NCBI GenBank assembly: GCA_011109175.1
Contig: RDEW01000033.1
Coordinates: 186,001-250,000 of the forward strand
DNA from: Dicyema japonicum
Lineage: Eukaryota > Dicyemida > Rhombozoa > Dicyemidae
Direction of reading: 5' to 3'
DNA length: 64,000 bases
Each line of letters opens with the position of its first letter. The stretch's first letter is position 1. The notes beneath the pieces are model-generated. The model saw only the letters and a program-made list of their open reading frames with translations. It searched no databases and was not told where the DNA came from. The position numbers were made by a program, and so were the translations under genes. Of the stretch, positions 47,340-58,318 are shown piece after piece.

Positions 47340-48005
47340 TGCAAAAATGGCGGTGATCAACGCCATAAGCTAGAATTAACTGCTTGCCCGGCCTCGAGTC
47401 AATGGATGAAAAACAACGGACGATTTTTATGCTCTTCTCTCCTGGTTTTTGGCTACTGGAGAGGAATGAGTAGAATCAAACTCTCCCGCCAGACCTTGAC
47501 TTTCTCTTGTGGAGTCAGGTTCCATCTGCCATAGCTATCCTCCAACAAACCTAATAAACGTGGAGTGCAAATTCTACATGATATGGAGATGAATAATCCT
47601 GTTCTGCATAGCCGTTGTTTTCTACGTTTAAATCATTCTAATACTTTTTCGGATATCTCCTGTTCTCAAAGTATCGCTTTCCTCGCTCAATGGGATGTTT
47701 TTTTATGATCTCCCAAATGATCACAACCCGATTTTAATTACCTTCAACCATCAAACTACGAAAAGAAGATCACGAAAACGTATATAAACTATAAACGTGG
47801 AAAGTGAGATTCTTACAGAAACGAGACCGAAAATCTACTCAAAGACATTTCTTGTGCTTCTTTCCGCTCGTTTGATGCTGTCGAGTTCTTCACAAACTGT
47901 CTAATTGCTGCGGAAAAAAATATCCTGAGAATTATATATGACCTCCAGTAAAACCATAATCCAATCCGTCTGTCAATCGAACTACTCTCGCCTATTGTTC
48001 AGACT
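47340..48005 (+). mobile_element. Plus-strand LINE remnant (EN end and linker)
   Basis: At about 47700-47780 the reading DHNPILITFNHQTTKRRSRKR is the last strand of a LINE endonuclease (SDHNPI motif) and the start of the linker. The downstream portion to 48.0 kb reads as linker with stops. The 65-codon frame at 47337-47534 has no recognised motif. No RT follows; the fragment ends at the next, oppositely oriented element. Confidence 0.55.
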
Positions 48006-48735
48006 TTTGGCAGATAATGTAGTCGATTTGATTGCATATATTCACAGACTCCCCAGCAGAGTTTTTTCTTTGTCCGTGCCATGTCGTCTTGTGGTAAGCT
48101 GAGAGCGTGAAGGCCGTGTTGCACAGGAATAGGCTATTTGCCTCGCAGAAGTTCACCAGAGAGGCTCCAGATGCATTTCTCCTTCCGCGCCCATGTCTTC
48201 CAATAGAGGTTTCTTCGGTCCCATTCGCGTCCCGGACAAGGATGCATTATGATAGTATGTGATTGATAGTTCTGAGTAGAATTCCAGGGTTCTTGATTAC
48301 TCGTCCGCAGTGTGGTGCATAGACATTTATGACAGTTAATAGACTCTTGGACGGGCATAGTTCATTTAGTTTGACTTGTAGGACACATATTTGGTCGTTG
48401 ACTCTCCAATAGCGATGTAGTTTTTTGAGGTAATCACGTGTAAGGCAAATCCCATGCCGTAGTGCTTGCATTCAGTCGGGAAGAAAATCAGTCGGTAGTT
48501 GTTCCATGTCTCATCGCATCCATTTTCGATTTTCGTCTCTTGTAGGCAGCCAATAGATATTTTGTATTTCTCGAAATTGTCACAAAGTACTTTCCTTGTC
48601 CAATCTTTCGATATTCCACGTACGTTGAACGTTATTAGCCTGAGTTCTCGATTGTATAATGAGTGTTTTCAGACATTTTTCTCAACTGTTATCCAATTAA
48701 GAAACGAGGCACGTCACCACCTCACCAAAAAATAC
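48005..48735 (-). mobile_element. RTE-like LINE fragment, endonuclease part
   Basis: Minus-strand frames give KHYGMGFALHV-like and LHRYWRVNDQICVLQVKLNE, LLTVINVYAPHCGRVIKN, ANSLFLCNTAF-like and TIWQIDYIICQK-like blocks, in the same order as the endonuclease of the 40.15-42.9 kb copy. Only this 5' domain is present; no RT follows. Confidence 0.7.
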
Positions 48736-48739
48736 ATTT

Positions 48740-49330
48740 GATATTATTATTATTAAAAGCACTCCCGAGAAAAAATAAATTAGTTAAGTTTCCCTTGTGC
48801 CGTATTCATAATCATCCTCTCCGTCAACCTCGACCATGATCCTCTGTTGCGCGATTGTTCTCTTAGGTAGTCCAGGTCGTCCGCCGAAGTAAGTCTCATA
48901 CCAACGGCCGATAGGTCTTCGTTCAAGATAGTCAAAAGTGTCGTTCTTGGCCTTCCGAGAAATCCGACTCCTGTGTGTGCAAAGTAGTTATCCATTGCGA
49001 CATTTGCGGGGAACTGGTCATTTAAGCATAACACGTGGCCAAAGATACTTCATTTTGATTTGAAAATATCATCTGACAGCACACCGAAATTGCATTTATT
49101 ATAAAGGTTTGCATTAGAGGTCTTCATAGACCAGTTGATACTGATTACCGATTTGAGCTGAGCTCTGTGGAAAGAGTCAAGACGGTCCATTTCCCGTTTA
49201 GAGATTTCCCAAATCCCAGAGTTGAGGTTAGTACTGGGATGACAAAAGCTTTGTATATTCTAAGCCTGGTGTTTAGTCCTATCCTCTTCTTGTGACTAGG
49301 TCGCATACCAGTTGGCGTCTCTTGTGAGGT
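48740..49330 (-). mobile_element. RTE-like LINE fragment, C-terminal part with ATT tail
   Basis: The frame at 49034-48780 reads GRPRTTLLTILNEDLSAVGM and SADDLDYLREQSRNRGSWSR, which aligns with GRTRTTLTVFLDEDLKKIGK and VDDLDMLRNMPTDRKRWGTL at 62.0-61.9 kb. A (ATT)n run lies at about 48741-48756, immediately 3' of the coding end on the minus strand. Upstream (49.05-49.33 kb) further thumb sequence is eroded. Confidence 0.8.
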
Positions 49331-49540
49331 TGTTTAAGTCCTCTGCAATTGAAAGTTTCCAGAGTGAACGGAGAAGTCGGTAAAGAATACGAATAAGACA
49401 TAATGCAATAGAGATGTCGTCACCACCTCAACCAAACGGAATGAACAGGTAACCAAAAGGTCTTCTTATTGGGTCAGACTTTAACTTCTTATATCCCTTA
49501 ATTAATAAAATAATTATTAATTAAATTTAAATTAGTTGTG

Positions 49541-50618
49541 ATGCAAGTAGTTGATACCTCCACAAGAAGGAAAGCTTATGAATTCATAGAATTAATATCA
49601 CAGAAAACAGGACTTCCTTCTAGTGCTGGTGAGGTTGAGGAGTCTATTTTCCGTAGAAGTTCCTCTCGGTAAGTTTTAATTAGCAACTTCAAGAGAGACC
49701 TACGAAATGGAGTTCAAGTTCTATAAATACTGTCTGTCGAAGGAATTGAAGTCCCTTAAAAATGTTCATGCCACCAAATTTGCAGAAAAAATCGGTAATG
49801 AACATAATTATTTTGCTCAGATGCCCAAACCATATTTTCCATTATTCAAATAATCTCAGAAAGTCCTCTTAAACGTTACAATGATTCTGCCACGTGCTGG
49901 CAAAGACTTCGTTCATTCCTTTCCATAATTTCCTTATTAATCAAAATTTTTGTAATTTTATTACTTTATTAAGCAATTTGGAAACCTCGATCATCTACAG
50001 AGACTTCAACAACTTCAAACAGCACTGGAGACTCAGGAGATATGTCCTTACAACTATGAAGGTGTTTCTAGATTGGAAAATTTTGTACTGACTCTTATTC
50101 AAAATAACAGAAATCAAATAACACAAATGTTAGCTCATGAGTGGGATCTTCCTTGTCACATGTCCAATATGTCCCCCAAAGAGGTTGAGGATCACGTTTT
50201 GCCTCGTCACTCTTATGACTTTCTCGAATCTCTACTGAATGTTTGTTTTACAGAATCCGCGGAATCGTTTTTTTACGGTTATAAAGAGAAGGAGGAAGAA
50301 ATGCATAAAGATCACACTTCACAAAACGATCAGGAAATATGTGCTCTGGCCATCAAACAAGAAATTAAGCATTTTTCATCAAAGTGGGAGTTCATAGTCA
50401 AACAAGTGCCTGGAAGACATATTTTGTTGAAATGCAGATCATTGGAAATTGTGGCTCCTGCACTAGATGTGGTTGTTCCTTTATCCTACCCACGTGACTC
50501 TGCATATATTGTGAACTGTGATATTATTAAACCGTATTTAGTAATGTCAATACGATCTGTTGGTCAATGTCTTGAGTGTTATATTCAATCTCTAAAACAA
50601 CCTATTAATGACTTTTAG
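49541..50618 (+). CDS. MED15: Mediator subunit 15 (KIX domain)
   Basis: MED15 is a tail subunit of the Mediator complex that receives activator signals through its N-terminal KIX domain and passes them to RNA polymerase II. Removing introns of 25, 26 and 22 nt gives exactly 334 residues. KIX is at about residues 8-50: TRRKAYEFIELISQKTGLPS, then AGEVEESIFRRSSSRETYEM, the family's EMExxVFxKAxTREEYL block joined across the first intron. A short region with little glutamine follows, in contrast to the long Gln-rich stretches of fly and human MED15. The C-terminal Mediator-binding region is recognisable: EIKHFSSKWEF, LDVVVPLSYPRDSAYIV and LVMSIRSVGQCLECYIQSLK. The first intron must ignore an internal AG. 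Confidence 0.85.
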
Positions 50619-50639
50619 GTCATTTTACATTCTGTTATA

Positions 50640-51115
50640 TATGTTTTTATTAATTTAATTACTATTTCAAATACATAACTATTCATTGAAAAACGGTATA
50701 TGAGGTCCTACAACTGCATCCTATAAATACCATAGGTTAAAAAAGTCTAGTGATCTTTTCGATGGCAAAAAATTAGGTAAGTTGTCCGACAGGGTCTCTC
50801 TTCTCGACTCGGAAGAATGGTATTTGATATTAATTAGAGCCTATAGGACAGAAATATTGGGACATCTTTCCATACCATATTCTATAATAGAATCCCTCTT
50901 TATAAGATGTCCAACTTTACAATAACACGTACGAGACCATTTTGAGAGCTCTTTCTTTTGAAAATCCCTCCTGAATGGGTTCCGATTTCGCAGTTTGGGT
51001 ATTCTATAATAAAACCTACTATTGCAATATGATTGTTCCCATTGTAGATTACCTCCCATTGCTAATACGAATGGTCTATGAATGATTATTCTGTAATTAT
51101 TAAACAATTTGGTTA
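50640..51115 (-). other. Possible intron-containing gene, unrecognised
   Basis: Convergent with MED15. An 88-codon frame (51107-50841) and a following open stretch to about 50.7 kb contain several in-frame GT...TTTTAG-like or GT...AAAG boundaries of intron size. For example the reading ESEPIQEGFSKERALKMVS occurs in another frame over 51.0-50.93 kb. I could not build one consistent protein and recognise no domain. It may be a small spliced gene or a chance frame. Confidence 0.3.
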
Positions 51116-51170
51116 TTTAAAGTAGGGGTTATTACTTTGAGAGGGTTTGGTCTTTACAACATTAAAATTG

Positions 51171-51565
51171 ATGACAGGAAGTAATAAAATAAATAGAGGA
51201 AAGTATGGTAATTATGATAATCTTTTAGAGTCGTTTATGAAAAAATCGATTGTTTGACATTTAAATAAATTCACGATAATAAGTATTACATGTTGACATT
51301 GGATGAAATATTGAGTGGGAATAAGGAGAATATTCAACCTAATACAAAGTCACATTTAACAAATAAATTGGAAATCAAGGTATACGTTATATTTACCAAG
51401 GGAATGGACATTCAGTGTCCTTTGTGTAGAAGATTAAAATTTGTACCTCATCAATACAGAATGGTTAAATGTTACCACTGTAAACACAGGTTCTGTAAAT
51501 TATGTAAAGCTTCGTCCCACACTTTCCGTCCATGTCAGGCAAAAAAACATAAAATAATACTGTGA
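51171..51565 (+). CDS. Small ZBR/IBR-type zinc-finger protein, Emi1-like
   Basis: Three introns (21, 32 and 21 nt) give an open frame of 106 residues from ATG 51171. The N-terminal half includes MLTLDEILSGNKENIQPNTK. The C-terminal half has eight potential zinc ligands: CPLCRRLKFVPHQ, MVKCYHCKHRFCKLCKASSH and TFRPC. The spacing (CxxC, CxxC, CxxC after an F, then H and C) is that of IBR fingers, and is closest to the ZBR of Emi1/FBXO5, an APC/C inhibitor. Emi1 also carries an F-box, which is not present here. Alternatives are a fragment of an RBR ligase or an unrelated IBR protein. The 32-nt second intron is the least secure. Confidence 0.5.
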
Positions 51566-51629
51566 AGGAATTTACTCATAATTTAATAGTTTTGATTAAA
51601 AGTTTGTTTTATGTTGAGATTATTTAATC

Positions 51630-52060
51630 AGGGTCTTCTTTGCCCTAAAGACATTGGCGAAGCATCCATCCGGCTTCTTCAAAAATCCCGAAAAATCGGA
51701 TCTTGTTTACGGATGGTAGCTTCGGTAAGTAGAGGGTAGATCCATAAATACTTTCAACCATGAGAACGAATGTACGTATAACACTTAGTTTATGAAAGCT
51801 TTTTGTAAGGACCTGCTTGACATGGGCCGTGAACTTCATCAATCTGTTGTACGTTACCCCGAGAACTATAAGAGAGCTTTTTTTGGTTACTCGCATATAA
51901 TCAATGAAGATTCTGGGTTTTTTACATTGCTATCTGAAGTGAATGATGTACACGTTGATTTTGTAGCCGTTACTAATAAGCACTCAACTTCAGTTAAGCC
52001 TTGGAAGTTGCAGTTTACGTGGAACGATTTATTGTTCAGGGAATAAGGTGGGATAATATC
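51630..52060 (-). mobile_element. LINE fragment, RT thumb region
   Basis: Minus-strand frame 51896-51645 reads LIVLGVTYNRLMKFTAHVKQ and VLTKSFHKLSVIRTF, the block after YADD in jockey-type RTs (LGVTFDxxLxFxxHV). The extension to 52.05 kb on the same strand continues the upstream RT sequence with stops. Plus-strand frames over this stretch are shadows. Confidence 0.75.
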
Positions 52061-52364
52061 AAGTAATCTTAATCGTCGTTTGTTGATATGTCACGTAGAG
52101 ACTATTTGAGAGTGGGGAGTCTTTAGGAGTTTTAGCAAACTCTCCCACACAAGAGAAAGTTGTCAAAACAAAACTTCAAGTTCAGATGATTTTATTCCCA
52201 ATGAGGTGTTTCATAACAACAAATTTATTAACCAGAAAATTAGGAGTTAACTAGAGGGTGAATTTCACAGTCCTGTCTTATGGCCAGTTCCCCATCCCAT
52301 TTATTATTAAACGGCAGTAGAACCCAGTATGTCCAAAGCTAGTAGGTTCTTCCACAGTATTTCC

Positions 52365-52515
52365 TTTCCCACTAGGTCCCAATTCGCTTGTAGGGTCCAA
52401 TAATATGGGTAGCAGGTTCATTAATCCCAATTCGCCAGTAGGGTCCAATAATATTGGTAGCAGGTTCATTAGATCCCAATTCGCCAGTAGGGTCCAATAA
52501 TGTGGGTAGCAGTCC
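52365..52515. repeat. Tandem repeat, about 49-51 bp, three copies
   Basis: The block TCCCAATTCGCCAGTAGGGT followed by CCAATAATATTGGTAGCAGG occurs three times, at about 52378, 52427 and 52477, with few differences (the first has CTTG for CCAG). The open frames reported across it on both strands are periodic and not genes. Confidence 0.85.
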
Positions 52516-52539
52516 AAAGTGGAAAGAATTCAAGGTCCT

Positions 52540-52700
52540 CAAGCCATTAGGTCCTTTAAGCAGTATGTCCAATCGGATGAGGAGTTTCCACTGTGTCAAA
52601 TGCTTTATATCAATAAATATGTGGTGTGACCGGATTAAAGCAATCAACAATAAATTATGACAACGTTGACAAGTGTGAAATTGTCCAGGCATCGTGATAA
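52540..52700 (-). pseudogene. LINE RT motif A remnant
   Basis: Minus-strand reading IYIDIKAFDTVETPHPIGHT near 52625-52560 is an RT motif A (DIxKAFDTV) with one residue lost. It ends at the tandem repeat. Confidence 0.6.
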
Positions 52701-53638
52701 ATGAATTCTTCCAGATTTTTGGAATGATATCGCACTTTAGACAAATTGTAGATCAGTGTGATCTAAGTGATTTCGAGTTGCCAAAATGCTTCGAATAGAT
52801 TAAGATACTTTGTCTTGATAGCCAGCCCACGAGCTCATCAATCGGGATAACTTTTAAAAATTGTCAGAGAATACTTCTTGCACGATTTTCAGTTTTTCAT
52901 GTCGAGAAGATTTTAATTAAATATCAAAATCAGTTAAATAATTAAAGTTGTCAAATAGTAAAGTAAGATGGTAAGGAATGCTGAAGTTACTTAAGTAACT
53001 GTTTTGGTATAGGTAGAGCGTCTTTTCATCATAGTCTTTTTAGATTAATATTTGAAGCTTCGGTGCCACATTATTAGAGGTCTTAAAGAGTGCGCAGTAA
53101 CTTGTAGCGAACTTCATTCTAAAGTAATTATAGATCCTCTTTGTTCCTACAGGATATCTGACTGAGTTCATCCACTCAGTTTTGTTTTTGGGCGCTCGGG
53201 TTTTCAAATGACTGTCGAGGAAAGGAGTCACGTACTACTACCAAAAACAACATCCCTTCCTTTTTGGAAGGAAATGACTCTACTCATAATCATTTTGAAG
53301 TTCGAAAGGGGAGACTGAAATTCTCCGTATCAAAAGGAGAGATCTTTCGAACATATTTGAAGGACGAAATTATCTTCTTCAAACAACCCAGAAAAATTAA
53401 CAACTGATACTTAAAATATTTTATTAAGTAAGCACTCACTCAATCTGCCTTATTTCTACCCCAAAACAAATTGAGTGAATCGGTTTTTTTTATCGAAATT
53501 TGCCGTAATAAAAATCTGAATGTTAAAAGACCCTAAACTAGAAAGTTCTTAGTTCACAGTCTGTTGTTGAGTCTAATGTTCGTAGTAAATAATAAATGTT
53601 AAAGAATAATTTATTTACGAAATAATCCAAAAATAAAA
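52701..53638. other. Intergenic, nothing recognised
   Basis: AT-rich sequence with scattered short frames only. The 63-codon minus-strand frame at 53231-53040 has no motif and is not supported as a gene. Confidence 0.4.
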
Positions 53639-55578
53639 TCAGTTATTACCAGAACAAAGTCTTCCAATAAGAATGAATGAGTCCAAATCAACCTCAAATC
53701 TAATTTCTCCATATTCTACAAATATATACAAAATAAACATTACATCTTCCAATATCATCAAGTAAAACTTTAATCTTCTTTTCAAATACAATAATCTACA
53801 AGATAATCCCACAAATTACATCAATAGACCAAAGTTTACGAGGTATTGACTCAATCAAATTAAGAGACTTTTTCAACATATCCTCAGCATCCTTTAATAC
53901 ATTAATTCCATCCTCATATTTAGTCCTCAGTCCATCATAATGTTCCTAACATTTTACGATGACATACTTTGAGATGTCTATACTGCTCTTGTGCTTGAGA
54001 TATATTAAAAATGGGGACAGATTCTGTGAATCTCTTGACAAATATAGTTTGATGACTGATGTGGTCAAAATTAGATAATTTTTTAACTCCGGCAAGTCTA
54101 ATATAGCTTACAATCTACACTACAAACAGTGATATTACAGTAAAGAATGCTTGATGAGCCAATATATTAGCATTAAAGAAAGTCAAATCTCTTCCAAAGG
54201 AAGCGGAAAAGTGTTCCTTAAAGACCACACCCTCTTTGTCTCCCTTCATTTCTAATAAAGGTTGTGCCACCTCTATTAAACGAGGGAAAAGGAAGTTATA
54301 ATGTACTCTATACTAATATCACAATAATACAAGAATAATCCCGCAAACTCATAGAAAGAGAAAAGTCCATCCCTCATTGATTTTCTAACAACGGAAATAT
54401 CAAAGATAGCAAGGCAGTACTCCCAGAAGATTGACAACTCTTGGGGGAAAGTGTGAATTTTGTTAGTTTCACGTGCAAATTCCACATATTTGATATAGTC
54501 CATTCTGTTGGCAGATTCAAAGTGAATATCAAAATGTCCCTGAAGCACGGAAATTAGAGTATTTTTGATATCACCAGGACAATACTTAAGAACATTGTCC
54601 CCAATATGTCCCCGCAGACAGAAATAAGCCCAATTGAAAAATTTGACGTCACAATGAGAGGAAATCAACCTCTACAATCAAATGACCAATACTTTGACTA
54701 GACTGTAGAATATGGGGGAATATGATGATTTCATATTGATTGAGTAATCACAGGAGGCCTACAATAATGAATGACACAACCGTAAGAGTCCACAAGGAGT
54801 CAGCAACAAAATTAATAGAAAAGTCAGATTTTATTAGATCGTAGAAACCTCTGAAAGTGTGATATAAAACAGAGTAACACGAATCCTTATTAGTCACTAG
54901 AACGCAGAATTGACCAGCAAACTGATCTTCACTTAATGAAGTCTAATATGAGTGAATGTGATTACTTTGTGATCCCCCGTCACCAACCAACCCAAATTAT
55001 TTGTAGTTGACTCCACAATATTATGTATGTCATTGAATAGTTTATTCTAATATTAAAAACAGTTGTACATCATTTGATTTTATAAATTTGGCATAGAAGG
55101 CCAAATCCTTGAGTAATCTGAAGAGGCGATGAAATGAGGAAGGAGAGGGTCTCCAAAGTTTTGTGATATTAAACAGCCGATTATCGTGTCAGCGTGTCCG
55201 ATTGGATCATATGAGTATTGTACATGAGACATATTAATAGGTGCCTAAATAAAAGCAAAAAATACAATTTTTTTATTATTTGAGAACAACTTTGCATAAA
55301 TAACCAGAATAGACTGATATAGTTTAAAATATTCATCAATATATTTGCCACATTCAGAGTAATCGAAAGTGTCAATGGTGTCTTCACCCATTAACCATCT
55401 TTCCTTCAATTATAGTTATTATTAAGTAGTAATAAATATTTTATTAAATTAAAACCAGTTTATGTATTGAAGCATTTATAATATAAATATTCTCATCTAA
55501 ATCTTTGGGTTTATTAGGTGATTCTGCGGCCTTTTTGTCCATTCGTTCATTTTCTATTTCTATAGCTGTGGATGCCAT
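53639..55578 (-). CDS. Unrecognised multi-exon gene
   Basis: Start MASTAIEIENERMDKKAAES at 55578. Exons then continue as KLERWLMGEDTIDTFDYSEC, ILAPINMSHVQYSYDPIGHA and LLPHFIASSDYSRIW (to about 55.1 kb), a segment NDIHNIVESTTNNLGWLVTG (about 55.0 kb), DSLWTLTVVSFIIVG (54.8 kb), a long exon at 54668-54276 (VEFARETNKIHTFPQELSIF, WEYCLAIFDISVVRKSMRDG), and a C-terminus LLDDIG ... EIRFEVDLDSFILIGRLCSG ending at TGA 53639. Introns here are longer than elsewhere in the window (about 28-60 nt). The protein looks all-helical and lacks low-complexity sequence, so it is probably real. I do not recognise the family. The NLGWLVTGDH segment is faintly reminiscent of exportin-type HEAT proteins, but that is not enough for a call. 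Confidence 0.6.
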
Positions 55579-55799
55579 CTCAAATTTAATTCTATATAAT
55601 ATTAATCCTACCTTTTGTCAATTAATACTGTGCAATTGGGGAGATCAGAACACAGATTTTCAACACTTGTTTTGAGAGGAATCCACATTACTAGAACAAA
55701 ATTATTTTAAAATTTAAATAAAATATTAATTAAACAATTTTATCATTACTAAAAATTAATTTTTTATTTTTAATTAGTCAAAAAAACATGCAACGTGCG

Positions 55800-57755
55800 T
55801 TCGATTCGGTGGCGTTAAAACTCTCTCGAGTTGGCAAAAATGTTTGAAAGGAAAAAAGGAGAAGGGTCACTTGCGTTACCTTGATGGTATGAATGTAATT
55901 CTTGCCATATCCGAGAGCGTTGTGGCAGATGACCCAAAAGAATGGGCGAGGCAGGTAGTCCGCAGGTACGTAGCAGGCTATCTCGAATGCCCTGGAATGG
56001 ATGGCCATACTTGGCGGAGCTCTGCAGTGGCAGATTCAGTACTGCTATATCTGTGAGTGAACTCAAGAAGATGGCTGTAGGCAAAGAGGGTACTGGTCTA
56101 AAGGGGCGGGACCAGGTGACCACAACTGTCAAAGAGAGCACGAGCACCAGAGCTGTGATACGTTGCAGCTCAAGCATGTTTATGAGGTCTTTGCGCGGAA
56201 TCTCGCTGCAGCGGCAGATGTCCCACTTGAGGACCGTAGATTTACCCGCAAGATTCCTCATTGTAAGGTTAACGGTGTAGTGTTAACCTGCATCAATAAG
56301 GCTGTGGCTTATGCGGTGGAGGCTAAGCCAGTAGGGTCATTGGGTGACATCTCCCTAGTGCTGTATGCAGCACAGATCACCTATGAGGAATTGACGGACA
56401 AGCCCAGACCACCCAGTAAATGGAGGGAGCAGATCTGTGCCAAGATTGCTTGGAGACAGACTGAGCTGGAAGCACTGGAGGGGCACATAAGTAGTGTGGC
56501 GAGAGGGGTTAGAGGAAAAGCACCGGCTATAGTAAAGGGGCTAATTAGTAAACTCCGTGTTCCCAAATGGGACCTCAAAGAGTTGAGGAGGGCAAAGGTG
56601 GAGTTAGAGGGGCAATAATGGTGTATAAGAGGAAACTCTATACACATGAAAGTCGGTGTAAGAGAAGGAGAGAAAATAATCTGTTTGAGTTTAATCGCAG
56701 ATTGTTTTACCGTCGCCTACACGAAAATGGCCATAGTGTATGTTCCCAGCAGGACGCGGAAATGCTTTCCACATGGGGTAGTATGTGGGAGGCTAAACCA
56801 CGCAGACGAATTGCGTGGAATGTCCCGCATAGCGCCGCTCCTTTTTTGGCGGAATCTTGGGGAATTTTCGATTTCACAAGAAATTTGAGGAGGTCGTGAG
56901 ACATCTCCCTTATTGGAAAACGACCTGGGTCGATAAAGTTTATAATTTTTATCAAAAGATGCACTTCATTGCACGAGTCTAAGTGTCGTGTAATACATAA
57001 AAGCATCACTAACCTGGAAACGATTCCTGATTGGGCATGTACAGGGACAACTTATTTGATCCCAAAGCTGGACAACCCCCAGTCTGCTGCAGATTATCGA
57101 CCGATAACCTGCATGCCAACCCTGTATAAGCTGATGACCAAATTGGTGGCTAATGAGGTCAGGAGCTTTGTAGACGCAAATGGGATTCTCTCCGAGAATC
57201 AGTTGGGACTGTGCGAAATTGTCAGGGGGCAAAAGAGCAGGCTTTGATCAACAAATGCCTTTCTGTGTCTCACGGAAACTCACTTTTGTCTATGTGGGTG
57301 GATGTGAAGAAGGCTTACGATTCAGTTGATCATTCTTACCTTGTCGAGTGCCTACACAGTCTGTGTATGCCTGTGTGGTTCATCAGCTTTGTAGTGGCTG
57401 TGATGAATAGGTGGAGTATTCATCTAAACTATAATAGGCACCGGATAGGCGAGGTAAAACTCAAGAGGGGGATCCTTCAGGGGATAGCATGTCTCCGCTA
57501 CTCTTTGTTCTCTGTTTGGAGCCATTGAGTCGCCGCCTCAATGACCGGTTTGAGCAAATACCAGTTCATTGTGAAGGGGTGTTTCAGTACAAATCACCTT
57601 CTTTTTATCGATGACTTGAAGATGTATGCTCGAACAGCCGAGGAGCTCTACTCCATGGGGTCTGTGCCAGGGAATTCTTTGAGAGTATAGGGCTAGATTT
57701 GAATTATTCAAAGTCTGCGACTAACACGCAAGTAATTAGTCTGCTTTTACAGGAC
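55800..57755 (+). mobile_element. R4/Dong-like non-LTR retrotransposon, broken
   Basis: Plus-strand frames give an N-terminal segment (56163-56618: KPRPPSKWREQICAKIAWRQ, the conserved KWRxxLxxKI block), a divergent middle, TTYLIPKLDNPQSAADYRPI, TCMPTLYKLMTKLVANEV, LSENQLG (57.05-57.2 kb), MWVDVKKAYDSVDHSYLVEC (57.3 kb), LKRGILQGIACLRYSL (57.48 kb) and FIDDLKMYARTAEEL (57.6 kb). The xDDLKxYA form of the catalytic motif and the KWR block are characteristic of the R4/Dong group, unlike the jockey- and RTE-type copies elsewhere in the window. Frameshifts are present, and the C-terminal endonuclease is missing beyond about 57.75 kb. Confidence 0.75.
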
Positions 57756-57799
57756 ATCTGATTGACCAATTTTTTACAATAACGATGAATTCGATAATT

Positions 57800-58318
57800 C
57801 AGGGTTTTCCTAATTATTTAATAACTTTGTCAAAATGTTTAATAACTATATTTTTTCATTTTTATTTTGGGATCATTATTTATATTTATTAGATTATAAA
57901 AACAAACTGGTATCCAATTAATTTTTAACGTGTATAGGGTATGAATAGTATTTTTTGCCTCCTTATACTTCTCAACTTAATCCAATTGAAGAGTTTTTTT
58001 CTATTTGGAAAAATAACATCAAAAATAAAAATTGTAGGAACTCTGAGAATTAATAAACGCAATCCAAAACATCGGATAGATTCCATCAGATGTGTGCAAC
58101 AATTTGTATAGCCACATGCGGAGCTATTTAGTTAATTAAAAATTTTAATTTACAATTGTTTTTTTCAATTAATTATAAAATTGGTTTTTTTTATTTGACC
58201 CTTGACAAAGTAATTAAGCATTTTGACAAAGTTATTAAGTATTTTAACGAATTATTAAACATTTTGACAAAATTATTAAATTTTATGACAAAGTTATTAA
58301 ATAAATAGGAAAACCCTG
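57800..58318 (+). mobile_element. Deleted Tc1/mariner-type DNA transposon
   Basis: The left end CAGGGTTTTCCTAATTATTT and the reverse complement of the right end CAGGGTTTTCCTATTTATTT form a terminal inverted repeat of about 40 bp (TAATAACTTTGTCA continues in both). The right flank starts with TA; the left flank reads TT, perhaps a mutated TA target. Inside, the plus-strand reading PPYTSQLNPIEEFFSIWKNN at about 57955-58015 is the third-acid (DDE/DDD) block of Tc1/IS630-type transposases. Only the C-terminal fifth of a transposase fits in 519 bp. Confidence 0.85.
58160..58310. repeat. Short tandem repeat inside the Tc1-type right end
   Basis: The motif ACAAAGTTATTAA with ATTTTG spacers is repeated four times with small changes at about 58200-58300, each about 21-30 bp apart. 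The last copy merges with the terminal inverted repeat, so the end itself has been reiterated. Confidence 0.7.

Noticed and set aside
52278-52692. Repetitive open frames (LLPILLDPTGELG units)
   Set aside because: Generated by the roughly 50-bp tandem repeat; overlapping frames on both strands, no start context, no domain.
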